Below, piece after piece: positions 1-13,100 of a DNA stretch of 36,584 nucleotides. The DNA comes from Saccoglossus kowalevskii (lineage: Eukaryota > Hemichordata > Enteropneusta > Harrimaniidae), in NCBI RefSeq assembly GCF_000003605.2, contig NW_003112484.1, forward strand, positions 54,554 through 91,137. The letters are read 5' to 3'. The notes under the pieces are model-generated. The model worked only from the letters and a program-made list of their open reading frames with translations. It did no database searches and was not told the origin of the DNA. Position 1 is the first letter of the stretch. The number at the start of each line of letters is the position of its first letter. A program made the position numbers and the translations under genes.

Positions 1-1067
1 ACATGTGCTCCCAATTCCTCTGGGGTTTCTCCAAGAGGAGTGCAGGAGTGGGGACAAAGGTTATTTCTATCCTTTTGTTCTTAGTAGTCAGGTCAGTGAC
101 CTCATGTCTCCAATCTGGCAGTAAATCAGTCAAGTTAGTTTCCTATACAATTTGGCAATGATTCACAATGTCCTTCAGCCAAGTCAGTGATACTGTTTGG
201 TAGTAATTAATTCTCATGTTTTTGCAAATACGCTGTTTTCCATAAACACGCGTCTATAAACTACAATGTTCTGCCAAGAGCATGCCTAGGTGGCATCGTG
301 ACGTCCTGACCGCAAAGTGTACGTATGCACAAAAATCTTCCTACCTGGCTGTATTAAACACACTGTCTAGAGGCTGGACATGTATAGATAAACAGAACAG
401 ACCATTTGTGATAGATTTTCTGACGAACCCTGTGACAATGACCTTTAGGGATAACAAAATACCAGGATGTGTGACCTTTAGGGATAACAAAATACCAGGA
501 TGTGTGACCTTCAGAGGTTACAAAATACTAGGATGTATGACCTTCAGGGATAACAAAATACCAGGATGTATGACCTTTAGGGATAACAAAATACCAGGAT
601 GTGTGACCTTTAGGGATAACAAAATACATGTACCAGGATGTGTGACCTTTTAGAGGTACCAAAATACCAATGTATAATGATTAAAATATGCATGCACTTA
701 AGCTTCCTTCACAGATTATCCGAGTAGCTGTGGAGCTTACCGAAAGTGCTATATAAAACAAATTGCAAGCTTAGCAACCTGACTGCTTGATTCCTGTAAA
801 AAGTTGGGCTACATTCATTGCAGACAGTTTATTTGTAGAAAGCCATGACTGGATTCTCAGTGCTGTTCAGTTTGAATTGAAGATAATGGTGTTGTGATAG
901 CTTTCTCTGTAACTGGATGTAATTAGTACATCATTTAATGACCCCAATTAAAAAATAAATAAACTTTGAACTGATTGCAATGCTTCATATAAAAATATTA
1001 ATTAATAACAAGCTTGTAATATTATTATTACCCCGAATCAATCCAGTGTTTCTCTTGTACTTTTCAG
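1..1067 (+). other. EXD3 intron (3' part), with minisatellite
   Basis: No exon recognised. Apart from the 33-bp repeat array at 437-672, this is AT-rich sequence leading to the polypyrimidine tract at about 1048-1067. Confidence 0.7.
437..672 (+). repeat. 33-bp minisatellite, about 7 units
   Basis: The unit begins tgtgacctttagggataac and ends with aaaataccaggatg. Units differ by a few substitutions, and one carries a 6-bp insertion (aaaatacatgtacc). The period is a multiple of three with no in-frame stop, so an 11-residue repeat (VTFRDNKIPGC) is open within 282-653. I regard this as a by-product of the period, not as coding. Confidence 0.9.
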
Positions 1068-1135
1068 CCCGGTGCTATTATTGGTATCGATTCTGAATGG
1101 CGTCCAGCATTTGGTCCTATCTGTGAACCCGTCAA
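1068..1135 (+). CDS. EXD3: EXD3 exon: exonuclease motif I
   Basis: First exon visible in the window. It is preceded by a pyrimidine-rich acceptor (cttttcag) and followed by gtaagt. It encodes PGAIIGIDSEWRP and onward. The D-x-E pair is the metal-binding motif I of DEDD exonucleases. The exon ends after two bases of a Lys codon and the next exon supplies the third. It starts in phase 0, so an upstream exon must end on a codon boundary outside the window. Confidence 0.9.
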
Positions 1136-4100
1136 GTAAGTCATCAATGGATACAGTTGTAATAAGTACTTCTTAAAAACTGTCGATTTTGAGAAATGAT
1201 AAATTTATCAATTTTTCACTCTTTTTTTTCATAAGATAATAATGAGCACAGTGCAAAATATTTGCAAAATAAAGTTTGGATCAACATTTGAGACTTATTA
1301 CCATGGCAACTTGGAAAAATTTGGGTAAGGTCTGCAAGAAGTGTATTTGACTACCTAATCCTGTCAGTTCAGTTCCATTCACCGATTGGCAGCCATTTTG
1401 AATCAAAATTTGTAAACACGTCTCTGAAACAAATAGGGTGGATTTGGTTCAAACTTTGATTTGTGGCAGTTTTGTTTTTTTATTCATGTCCATGGTAACT
1501 CCTCTCTAATATATCACCTAATTTAGTTGAAAGTTTTCATACAAATACTTTACTCTTAAGTAATACTTAAGTAATATTCAAAATTCTAAAATCACAGTCT
1601 GTAAATGTGGAATCATTTTTTGCAAATGAACAAGATTCGTGTCAGGATCATACTTATTGGGTTACATGTGCATGTCATATTTTTGTTTAGATTGAACAAA
1701 AGTTAGTCAGCTGGCTATTATTTGAATTTTTATTATCCATGCTAGTTTCTGTGGCAGTATGTGTGATTATAATCACCACATTTTGTCAGTCATTTATTCA
1801 AGTCATGAAGCCCTTTGGTATTTAGATCTACATGACTATTGGTAATAACTGTGCATTGTCAATGTTTGCAGTTCGCAAGTAGTCCAAAAATGGGGACTTG
1901 TGTCCTGCAGTCCAGTCCAAGATGGCCGAATGGCAGCTATTTTAATGCTGAAATTCATCAAAATGAAACAGTACTATTTTTTTTTTTCAAGTCAGATTCA
2001 AAATAGCCGAATGCAATGTTTTTAGAGCCATGTTTCTGACATGCATTAACCGATTGCAATTAACCTCTACCACGTCATTTGTTTCATGTTCTGTTTGAAG
2101 ATTGCTGACATATTTCAGTTTTGTTTACTATCGAACTGACAGGGACCTGTTATATTATGACATGACCTGTTATATTATGGGAATGTGGATTGTTTATACA
2201 GATAAAACATGTGTCCATGTATTTTTATTTTCCAATATATTGTCAAAGTTTTTAATGATTTTGTTATAATCAGTTATGTTGTGCTTTTGTTTTCTTCTAG
2301 AGTGAGTTTGTTGCAGCTGGCATCTATTGATGCTGTGTTTATTTTAGACATGATGACCTTATCGCAGTGTGTTGACGTTGACATCTTGAAAGATTTTATG
2401 TTGAAATTGTTCACAACCCATGATATCCTAAAATTGGGTAAGTTTTATTTACTTAATATGCAGTGACTCCTCGCTAAGTCGCGCCTCAGTACAGTAAATC
2501 GCGATTTTGGCCAAGTCGCAGGTAGTTGGATGGCTCCCAAAAATTTTGTTGTTTTGCCAAAGGTTTTGAAGTAAAAGATCTAATGTTTTGTTGCATCTTG
2601 TATTTAGAGACAACTTAACACTTACTGTCCATCAATTAATGAGATACAAAAGGGTGATGGTAGCCTGACTCAAAGTGTCAACGAGCTGTCAAGTCGCAAC
2701 TTTACGTACTTTTCGCTCAGTCCCCCTTTTGATATAGCTCTTTAAAACTCGCTACAATGAGTTGAATCCATCCGGACATGGATGCTGTGAAGTTTTTCAA
2801 TAAAGAAAATGTATTATAAACCCATGTGTGTATATGTGCTTTTATCCATTTTCGATGCATGAACCTCTCTTTCACGAAGCCCCTCGGTAAATCGCGAACG
2901 CCGATAAGTCATGGTTTTTGCTTGGATCCTGACATCCGTGACTTAGCGAGAAGTCACTGTATTAAAAGTGGCTACAGTGACCGTGTAGGACATTTTTTGC
3001 CACCTCTACAAAGATCACACAATTGTTCTAACATGATTTGTAACCTTATTTTGTCTCCCAGGTTATGGTATTGATGGCGATATCAAAATGTTGTTCAAGT
3101 CCTATCCTTTGATGAGGAATGCAGCCGACTTGCAAAGAATTGTAGACTTAAGTGTGCTCACAAGAAATGTAAGTACACAACAAGACAAGCATTAACCTGA
3201 AGTGAATACCTCAGTTTGAGTGAGCATGCTACAGACTCCAGTAGGGATGGAGTTCAAAGTAACTGGCTGAGTTTCATTCACTGATGGAAGTGATGATCAT
3301 ACAATCCAGATTATAGTCCCAAACATTTAATATTTCTGTGGCAGTATGCTATGTGTTACAGTCATCATTTGCATTTTACACAAACAAAAAAATCAATGAG
3401 AGACAATAGTGTTGACATTCGATCAGTATTGGGGACTGTCACCTGACGTAAAAATATTTGAAACAAAACTTTACTTGTAATATCAGCATATTATTTTTGC
3501 AAGCCCTTTAAGGCAAAATGATGTGCAGAATATGACATATGCCAAATCCATCTCCACACGTTTTAAAGTCACATGACCAGGTTCAAGATACTGAGAAACA
3601 CATTGATAGAGAATCACAGTTATGAAATTGTAAAGGACACAGGAATCACTAATACTGTAGATTTCCTATTCAGGCCTCATCATGCAATTTTTTATAAAAA
3701 AATTATAATTTAATTGTTGGTTTGGCATGGCCCTTACCTCCTTTTGAAATCTTACACAAAATAAAGCTGCATAATTATTTTCATTTAAAAAAAAATTATC
3801 AAAACCTTTAGCTAATAGTAAAATTTGTTCATTTTGGACAAAATTATGAAAAAATATATAGAAAAATACGTAACAATTTATAAAATGTTGCATCAAGATT
3901 TGGCGGGAAAAAAAATGTTGGGTTCAAAAATATTGTCTCATTGATATTGTAAATACAATGCAAATCCAACAGATACAGAAAGAGTCACCTGAGTTACTAC
4001 AGAATAGCAGTACAACTGAAGACGCGAGTGGTGAAGGCAGTGGAAAGAAAGGAAAAGAAAAAGGCCTCAGCGAACTCGTACAACGCTGTCTTGGAAAACC

Positions 4101-7100
4101 TCTGAATAAAATGGAAAGACTTTCTGACTGGGAAAGGCGGCCTTTGAGACAGGCACAGCTTATATATGCAGGTATGTGTTAAGACCCCCTAACTTTCTCC
4201 AAAATCTTCAGCTTGTTAGTTCAGCAACGGATATTAAAAATTGTGGCAAACATCAAATTAAATAGAATGTTTTGTTCAACGTATCTTGAGGCATTATGTT
4301 GTGTCCTGTTACGTAAGCTATAGCGCATCTGGTATCAAATACATTCTCAACAGACTACTGTTAGTACTCCGTTGCCTAGACTTGTTTTTGTTTGAAAAAT
4401 GATAAATAAATATTGACAAGGATTTATACGATGTAACTTTCATAAACATGTGCGGTAAAGATCTCATGTAAAGAAAACTCTCTCGCTTTGCAAATATTTG
4501 GAGGCCGATCATACTCTAGCCAGTAGTGTCACAAATCGCATTGGGAACCTGAAAATTATCGCTGCATTAAAAATTAAAATGTATCATATGTTATGCAAAT
4601 AAGCAAGAAAACAATTTGGGATGAACACTTGTAAGTTCGTTACTAATCACTAATTCTAATTATGATTTCTAGTAATGTAGGTTAGTCATGTGATTTTGTG
4701 ATCATACAACGTTTTGAGTGAGATCTTCATTGTATATCACACCTTAGCATATTAATTGTGAATAATATTAATAATTTTTTATTGAATCATTGTTGAGATA
4801 TAGATAAAATTACAATAAAGAATACAATTGTAATAATAATAAAAAACACAGAAAATTCATTTGAAATAAAAGTAAAATAAGTACATTGCATAGATGGTAT
4901 GAATATTAAAATGAAATGTTTTTTACTGTAAGATAGTTTATCAAATTAATTGTATCAAATTAATTCCAAATCAGCTAGTTTACGTTCTCGTGTGAGTTGC
5001 ATAGGCAGTTCTTGTTTTGAAATTCGTCTATCAAAATTTTAACATTTTCTTGGATTTTGTCGGTGCATGATGTAAATTGTTCTCGAATATTTGAATGTAA
5101 CCTTGCACTTTACGGTTGAAATTGCATTTGAATCCCAAGACATCGACGAAATAATATCACGAGTAAATGTCACTTTGTTCTTGAGAGTTTTTGGTTCAGC
5201 TTTAAATGGAGTATGTTAGCAATGCCTAAAGGAATTCTTAGTAATTTAAGGTTAAAGTTCAAAGGTTAGTGTTAATGTTTTGTGCATATTCACATTGCAT
5301 GATTGTACACTGTTGGCAGTAAAACAAATATTTTAAATAAACTGGCAAACCTCTATCACCTTACTGAATTTTGATACAAATGGACATAATTTTGGAGACA
5401 CATGTGAAAAAAATCATCAAGGTTTTATTTTGTAAGGTGACAAAAGTTGACTCCCACACTCTAAGGGAATGATTATCGATTTCTCAAATTCTCAGACAAA
5501 TATCAAATTTTAAATGGTAATTATGCCAAGATATTCTAATAATAAAAATCCATCTGATAGAAACAGCGCCCTATATGTCTGTGTTTTACTATATCCCCAA
5601 AATGTAAGGCAGGAAGATCTTGCCAAAACATTTTAAATTTGTCAAAATACAATCATTTCACAACATTTATTTATAAAACATCTTGTAATAAATATAAATA
5701 CGTTTTTACTTTTTTGTTATCACTTTAGCATTAGATGCTTACTGCTTATTGGAAGTCTATGACCATATTAGGAATAAAGTGAAAGAATCAGGACTGGACA
5801 TAAACCTTGAGCCGCCACTGCCGAAAAAGACTCCAAAAGTTAAGAAAAGCAAACCTGATGGTGGCAGTGAAGGTGGTGGAAGTACTGATAACTCAGGAGT
5901 TGTCAAAGCAAGCCGTGCCCCGCAAGTAAGTTATTATGACCATCTATTTTCTGTTCTCTGTTATTTGGTCTACTATGTGGCTAAAGTAATTTTCGTCTAC
6001 TCATATTTCCTATTCGAGCAGCTGTGCATCAGTTGAAAATTGGTTGTTTTGGTCAAAAACTGTGTGGTCATTTCTGTTTGGGTAAGTTTTTGTATAATGT
6101 TCTACGTACAACATTAAAAGTATTCAACTCTTCAACATTATTTTAGTTTGTTGATGACTTTTAGGTGTTTGTTGATTAGGATTATTTCTGCAACAGTTTT
6201 GATCTTTTTTTAGTCCCTGTTCATATTTGGCACATACATCATAAATATTGTAGAATACATGTCCATGTCAGTTTGTTCATAATCAGATCAAAGATGGCTG
6301 TCTTGTTTTTGACCATACTACGATATCTCCAAGGCTTGTCTGCTTGTACTGCGTTTTCCAAAAAACAAAAAGTATTTCATATTAGGGGAGTTCAAAAGGC
6401 TATTTTGTCTAGGTTGCAAATTTTTTGGGGGTTTTCAGTTCTTCAATTATTCTATTATCCTATGTGAAATATCTTCTTTTTTTTGCAAACTTTGCCAATT
6501 TGGAAACACATTACCAATAATGAAGATTGTGTGCAAATACACCCTAAATGTTGTTAAAATACACATTTTCTTTTTGTTCACCCAGAGACCAGTAATGTTG
6601 CATCACCAGCCAACAGGTCCATCCATTTCTCCAAGCGAGTTCCATGTTGTATGTGATACCATGCTACAAGGGCTTGGTAGACAGCTCAGGTGCTGTGGTG
6701 TGGATGTACGGATACTAGACAACACAGAGGAACATGACAAAGCAGCCGAGGTGAGTCTCATGACAAGCACATGTCAGTCACATGTCAGGCACATGACAGG
6801 CACATGACAATCATGTCTCGGCCACATGTCAGGCACATGACAAGCATGTGTCAGACACATGACAGGCACATGTTAGACATTGAGGTTTGGATGTGATACC
6901 ATGCTTCAAGACTTTATAGTATATGCAAATGTTAAATAAATTATACTTGTTTTTCAGATTGCCCGAAGAGAAGGCCGTGTGATACTGACTTCAGGAATGC
7001 CATATCAAACAGTATGTAAATTCAGTTTTCCATCTTTTGTAACTTCTAAGACATGTATCTTGTACATCACAAAATTGTGAAAACAGTGAAACATTCATTG

Positions 7101-10100
7101 TCCCAGTGCTATGTTTTATAGTGACTTATTAGTTTCTGTGAGTGCTGTAAAATATTGAATTGACTCGTGCATATTTTGACATGAACACCATTTCAACCGA
7201 TGAATTTCAAGTGTTTTAAGATGCATTTATCTTCACTTGGCGGACTTTCTTAAAAGTTGTTTTTTTGAGAGCATTCATAGAGCTATTATGTGAAATATTA
7301 TGTGAAAAATTTGAGATGATTGCAGTTAAAAAAATTTGGATCCACCTCTGGTCTACAATATTTAAATTTGGAATTGATGGCAAACTTTGTGAATCCACAT
7401 ATATTTGAGCACTGTTCAAAAACAAAATTCAATGCACCACTGTACCATGTATTTCTATGGGCTCTGCGCGAGCTGCTGTGGAACGCCGGTCGAAAAGCTG
7501 GTGAATATAGCTGAATTCAAGAAAACAGCACAAACTCAACTTTAAAGTAAATTTGAGCAACCAAATTGATACATGTTAGACATGTTGGGGTAATCTTGTT
7601 ACACTGTTCGTGAGAGTCTCAGCAACCATCCCAAAGTACCATTTTCTGAGAGTATTCAGCCCTTGGTTTTCATGCAAAGGCTGCTAGGCAATGAAAATGC
7701 TTTGATATCCAACCCAGAGAATAGAAAGTGAAACAATCCTCTATCCACATAGTTAAGGAGCTGCCCTCTCTGATAGATTTCTTCTTGTATATTTTTCAAA
7801 GTCTGTAAAAAAGTAAGATTGTAAAATATGTCACATGTCAATAAAGTGCTATAGACACTTATTGAGTTCAATTTTAATGCATTATTGAAGGACAGAATAC
7901 GTATCCAGTCAATATAAGCTCAAATCCTGTCTTGCTCAGCAATGCCCAAATTGTGAATAGCATCGCAGAAATACAGACATGGTTAGGTCTTCTGATAAAA
8001 CGATGCAATACGCAACCTGTATACCATTTATTTCCAAAAATGACTAAATACAGCGGTATAGGAACATGGATAAAACAGAAATTGAACGTAGATTGCTCCT
8101 CATAAACATAATTTATGCATAACATTTGGATATCGGCGGTATCACTGTAACATCGAGTATAACGATAATAACTCCAAAAGTAATAATAGTATTAATGTTA
8201 TCGACATACTTGGGGTGCAAGAAAAAATATTAAATACAACAAGAGTTCAACTGGAAATCAAGTCCAGAATGCGGAGGCAACATGAATTCAATAAAATTAC
8301 CATGTCGTTTATTCGGTGTTATTTACTTGTTTAGTAATAGATAAGTTTTGAATTCCGTCGTTACCTCTGGTGTAAAATTTCAACGCATAAATGTTTGAAC
8401 AAATTTCGCAAACTAGGAATCAATTCTTGCACGTAAACTGTCTGATGTCGCTATAACTCAAAACTCGTCTATTGAACAACATTTTGAAATAATTAAATCT
8501 TTCCATAATATTTTCACAGCTGCGTTCTCAAGTCGGTGAGGGCATGTGTTTTTGTGTCAGCAATAGAAAAGCCAAACACCAAGTAAAAGAAGTACTGAGG
8601 CATTTCAATGTGTACGTAGCAGCTAGAGATATCTTTAGCAGGTGTCAGGTAAGCGTGTGATTATTTTGAGATGACCTACATCTGTATTGGCTGCAGAAAC
8701 CACAACAACAACCATGCCGTGCCACATTTGATATGGGACAGGAAGTCAGCCATGCACTACAAGACCACTGCAATGATTTAAAACCTTTTAGCGCTAAATT
8801 CAACTTTTGCCACAAAATAAAATATATTACGTTTTTCACAATTTTTTTTTCTCAAAATTTTGATCAAGACATGTAACTATAAGGAATTCTGTTAATTTGG
8901 TCCAAAATAATAAAAAAAAATACTTAAAAATGGTCAAAAGTGTTGTACCAAAACTATTGCCACCGTTAACAAAATAAAAAATATTACGTTTTTCATAATT
9001 TTTTTCAAAATTTAAGCTAGACTAAGGAATTATGTCCATTTGGTTCGTAATAACTTTATAAATTTAATAAAATTATGGAAAAATATCAGTACATAAAAAA
9101 TGGATAAAATGTTGTACCATAATGTTGGCAAACAAAACTATGGTATTGAAAGTATTAATACTATGTGTGATAGAAAGTGTTCTTAAAATTCTTATTCTGA
9201 GTCATTTTTCAAACTGATTGAAATATTTTTTTTTTCATGAGCACAGAATTTTGCAGCAGAATTACAAACTAAACTTTCACAGTCGGTAAACAGATTGTAC
9301 TGGTTTTTAAATGTACCTTGCCCGCATCATCAAAGATGGAAGGTTGAGGGATAATAAGTGAAAAATTTCTATCCGGTGTTGTCTTTGTTGTCGTTGTCAT
9401 CATCGTTAATAATTGTTATTGTGTGCACAATAACTTTACTAATTCTATCCCAAACTCTATCAAACTTAGTCATCTTATTTGCTATTTTCACTGATAAGTA
9501 AAATTCGCTAAATTGAGTTCAGTTGAACATGTGAAATAACAATAAAACTTAGTTTGTGAACTTAAAACCCAGTGAATATGTTCAAAACATCAAAATAGTG
9601 TAAATGCCAGTTAAAAAAATGTACGGATTTACATGATTCACCTTAGAGTGTATATTGAAATATTGAATACAGATTAGTATAAATTTTAATCACAGTAATT
9701 AATACACTGAAGTCAATTATGGCATACATTCTGTAAAATTATTATAAACCTACATATTTCTGAACTCAAACAGCAATTACGCATTGTACAATGACTTGAA
9801 GTTGGTACCGTCCAAGCTAGCCAGTCATCTCATATGATGTAGATAAGACCGATTCCAAATGTAATATGTTAAGCTTATAAAGTATAAAACATGCCTTTGT
9901 TGATTTCAGTGTATCAAATACATCGTCATTGGTAAAAACGAGTGACAAAGCCAATAATAAAACAAAAATCACAATAACAACAAAATGCAAATGCTAAGAT
10001 CATGAAATGTTGTCAAAAATCAGAAAGTGATTGACATGATTCTATTAAGATAAAGCTGAATTAAGATAAAGATAATTTGATTGGTACTTTTTTTTTAATC

Positions 10101-13100
10101 ATTTTCCCTGCTTATAGCCCAATAACAGTGTATTCACTGTAAACATCATCTTCACAATGAAACAGTTTATTTTCCTTATTTGGAAATCTTTCTTTACTTT
10201 CACAGTGGAACAGCCAACTTGCCTTATTTGAAACAATAGAACAGCCTGGTTTCCTTATTTTTAAATCCCACCTTCACAATCCAAAAGCCAACTTATTTGC
10301 CTTTTATGGAATTCCTACTGTGAAAAGTTGCAGATATCATCAAATTTTAATATCATACTGCAAAACGTTCACATTTATATGTCGCCCTCTTTTCATTGCA
10401 AGGGGTTTTTCATTCACTTTACTCAATCTTAGCTACTACATATTCTCCTTACAGACGCCTTTTAACAAGTACTGCAGAGAGCGTAGATTGAAAGGAATTT
10501 TGTTTATTTTCTGGAGTTTATCACTGCCTTTAGCCAACAAACATTACACATCCCAAAGACTCAACAAGTATGTTTATTATTATTGACTGTTTTGCAACTC
10601 TGTTTTTCTCAATCATTTGAACTTTTAGTTGTAAAACAGCATGTAATTTACATGTAAATTCATTTTCAAGGTTCATGTTTTGGCATAATTTTGTACATTT
10701 TCATTCTATGACTGTTTTGCAACTCTGTTTTTTTTCTGGATTTATTTGAACTTTTGGTAATCATTTGAACTTTTAAATTTTCGTTCTATGATGCATAAAT
10801 ATTACCTTTTTTTACTGTGTTTACAACGACTACATGTAAATTTGATGTACCCAGTCATATGATTCGCTGTAACATTGCACGCAGTGATTGCTTAATCTAA
10901 ATATACCAAAAGTTTATCAGAAGTCACCAAAGCAAATGACACTAGAAACGTTTTGGCTGATAGTGGTTCGATGGTTTCAGACAGATTGTAAAGCTGTGTG
11001 GAGAAGTAAATATCAAAGATGGCGGTACATGATTATATTCCGCTGCTGCGTTAACAACTACGTATACAGCGAATCGAAAATCTGCACTGAACTTGGGCAG
11101 TTGCTTCAATCACCCCAATGTATTGATACTCCACTTACATCGGTTAAAAAAACATTTGCACTCATTCACTGATTACAGTTAGAAATGTTTAATCTCAGAT
11201 TGAATTCAGGTCATACAAATAATCCGGCCGATGCTACAGCTAAATATGCCGTGCCGCCAGAGATCATGAACAATATACAGTTTGTATTGGGCAGTGTAGA
11301 TTGAATACGTTTGTGCGTATGTAAATGACAAAAGTATTTGTTACTTGTGTAAGCACTTTTGTAAATGATGACTGCGAGTCTATGATCATATTCAATAATC
11401 CATTATATGATAGTTGTAATTTTTGGTTTGTATGCACTTTTATTGGAGATGTGTCTTTAATAGAATAAATGTGGTATAGTCACGACAGTGCTACATGTAT
11501 GTCTGGTGTCCATTGTGAATTATTTGAGTTTTGGTTTTGGTGTCTTAGCTACCCTAAAGAATGTAGATAGATTTGATCATAATTGTTGGGCACTATGATT
11601 TTTTTGGAGATATGCTATCCAAACATGTGTAGATAACTTTTTTGAAAAATTACAATTTAGGGGTTAATTTTAATTTTCTGTACAATTTACCACAAAAATG
11701 TTCCTAAAACCTATTTTGATATACTGTATTTGCTCTATTAGAAGCGCATAATTAATTAAAATATTACACTGCCCATAGAAAAATCTCTGTAATTTATGTA
11801 AGCACATGTGGTACTAATAGAGAAAAATACGGTATTGAATTCAGATTTTGTTGTGATCATTATCCTCCCCTGCCTGACTGCTCGCCCTGTTCAAAATGCA
11901 AAGGAAACTTTGTTTTACCAGTAGATGTAACAGTTGTATACTTCTTTTAAATCTAAGTTGCTTATACCGGTATACGTTTTTTTTGTTCTGTAGGTGTGCA
12001 ACGGAAATCAGTATATAACCATTCCAGTGGACACCATGAAACAAGCAATTGCACAGAAGAGGAAGGCGAAGGACGTGGACGTAGACGGAGACCGACTCAA
12101 TGAGCAGCAATCGTTGGAGTTAGAGCTAATAGAAGGCACTGAGAAAGCGTACGACATTCAGCGAAAAGACAGAGCGATTGAAGGTAAGGAAATCGAAGGT
12201 GATGTGTCATGTGCAGAGCCGAATGATTGTGATTCAGATGAAGAGATGGTTACCGAGAAGACAAGTAACTGTAGTTCGATAGCATCACAAAATGTTGGTG
12301 CTGCTGATAAGGTTGTTAAGAAATTAGATGTTGCGACAGAGGAAGTGAATGATGAGAGCGACAGTGACGATGACGAAGATGACCAGGTGATGGAGTCTGG
12401 ACTTCTGTGTAACCAGAATAGTGACAGCATGGCGATCAATAAAGAGACCTGGACACTGGAGAATGGGGTTGCGATTCAGCTTGATCGAATACACGATAAT
12501 GTTATCGAGGAAGTGAACGAAGTCTACTGCTGCGTAGCTTGTGGTAAATTAGTATGGAGAGGCAAGCACTTCCGACGAATTTGTAAATGTTTTAAGTTCG
12601 GCCGTCAAACTATATCTAAATAAAGCCATTCCAATAAATTGGAATACTATATTTTATGAAATTCATAAATATGTGATTAAATGTTACTGTAAATATAGAT
12701 TTTGTATATTTTCATAATTTGTGGGAATGGAAAAAATAATTTGTTTAAAATTGAATTGTTTTCTGTAAACATGTTATTTCTAAATTTTAAATGAAAGTAT
12801 GTAATCAATATTGAAATGAATTGCTATTTTTTTAAATGTACATTAATTTAAGTTTTATTTAAATAATACATGTAGTTTTTGTACTGTAGAATTTTTTTTT
12901 TCTTGGAGTCTATTGTTTGGTGAAATAACAAAAGTTAGAAAAAACACTACAAAAAAGATATGGATATCTGGATAATCAGCCATGCTAGACTTGATTAATA
13001 TACTTGTACCATTATAACTGTTGATTTGATGAATCACATCAAGCAGATATTATTGTGTCAGAAGTTAAAAATGACTGAATAATCTAGGATGGATGCAGTT

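Larger units (their letters stand above)
8649..11993 (+). other. Large EXD3 intron splitting the zinc-ribbon CxxC
   Basis: AT-rich 3.3-kb intron. It contains a ~160-bp degenerate tandem duplication (8815-9140), loosely repeated ttccttattt segments (10155-10300), a ~124-bp direct duplication around 10585 and 10709, and a coding-like fragment near 10880-11304. The splice phase is 0 on both sides. Confidence 0.75.

Noticed and set aside
8130-8520. Second Tigger-like element (actgtaacatcgagtataac to gatgtcgctataactc)
   Set aside because: The two ends do not form a convincing inverted pair on alignment by eye.
10965-10990. tRNA-like box B (gtggttcgatggtttcag)
   Set aside because: No matching box A or cloverleaf around it.
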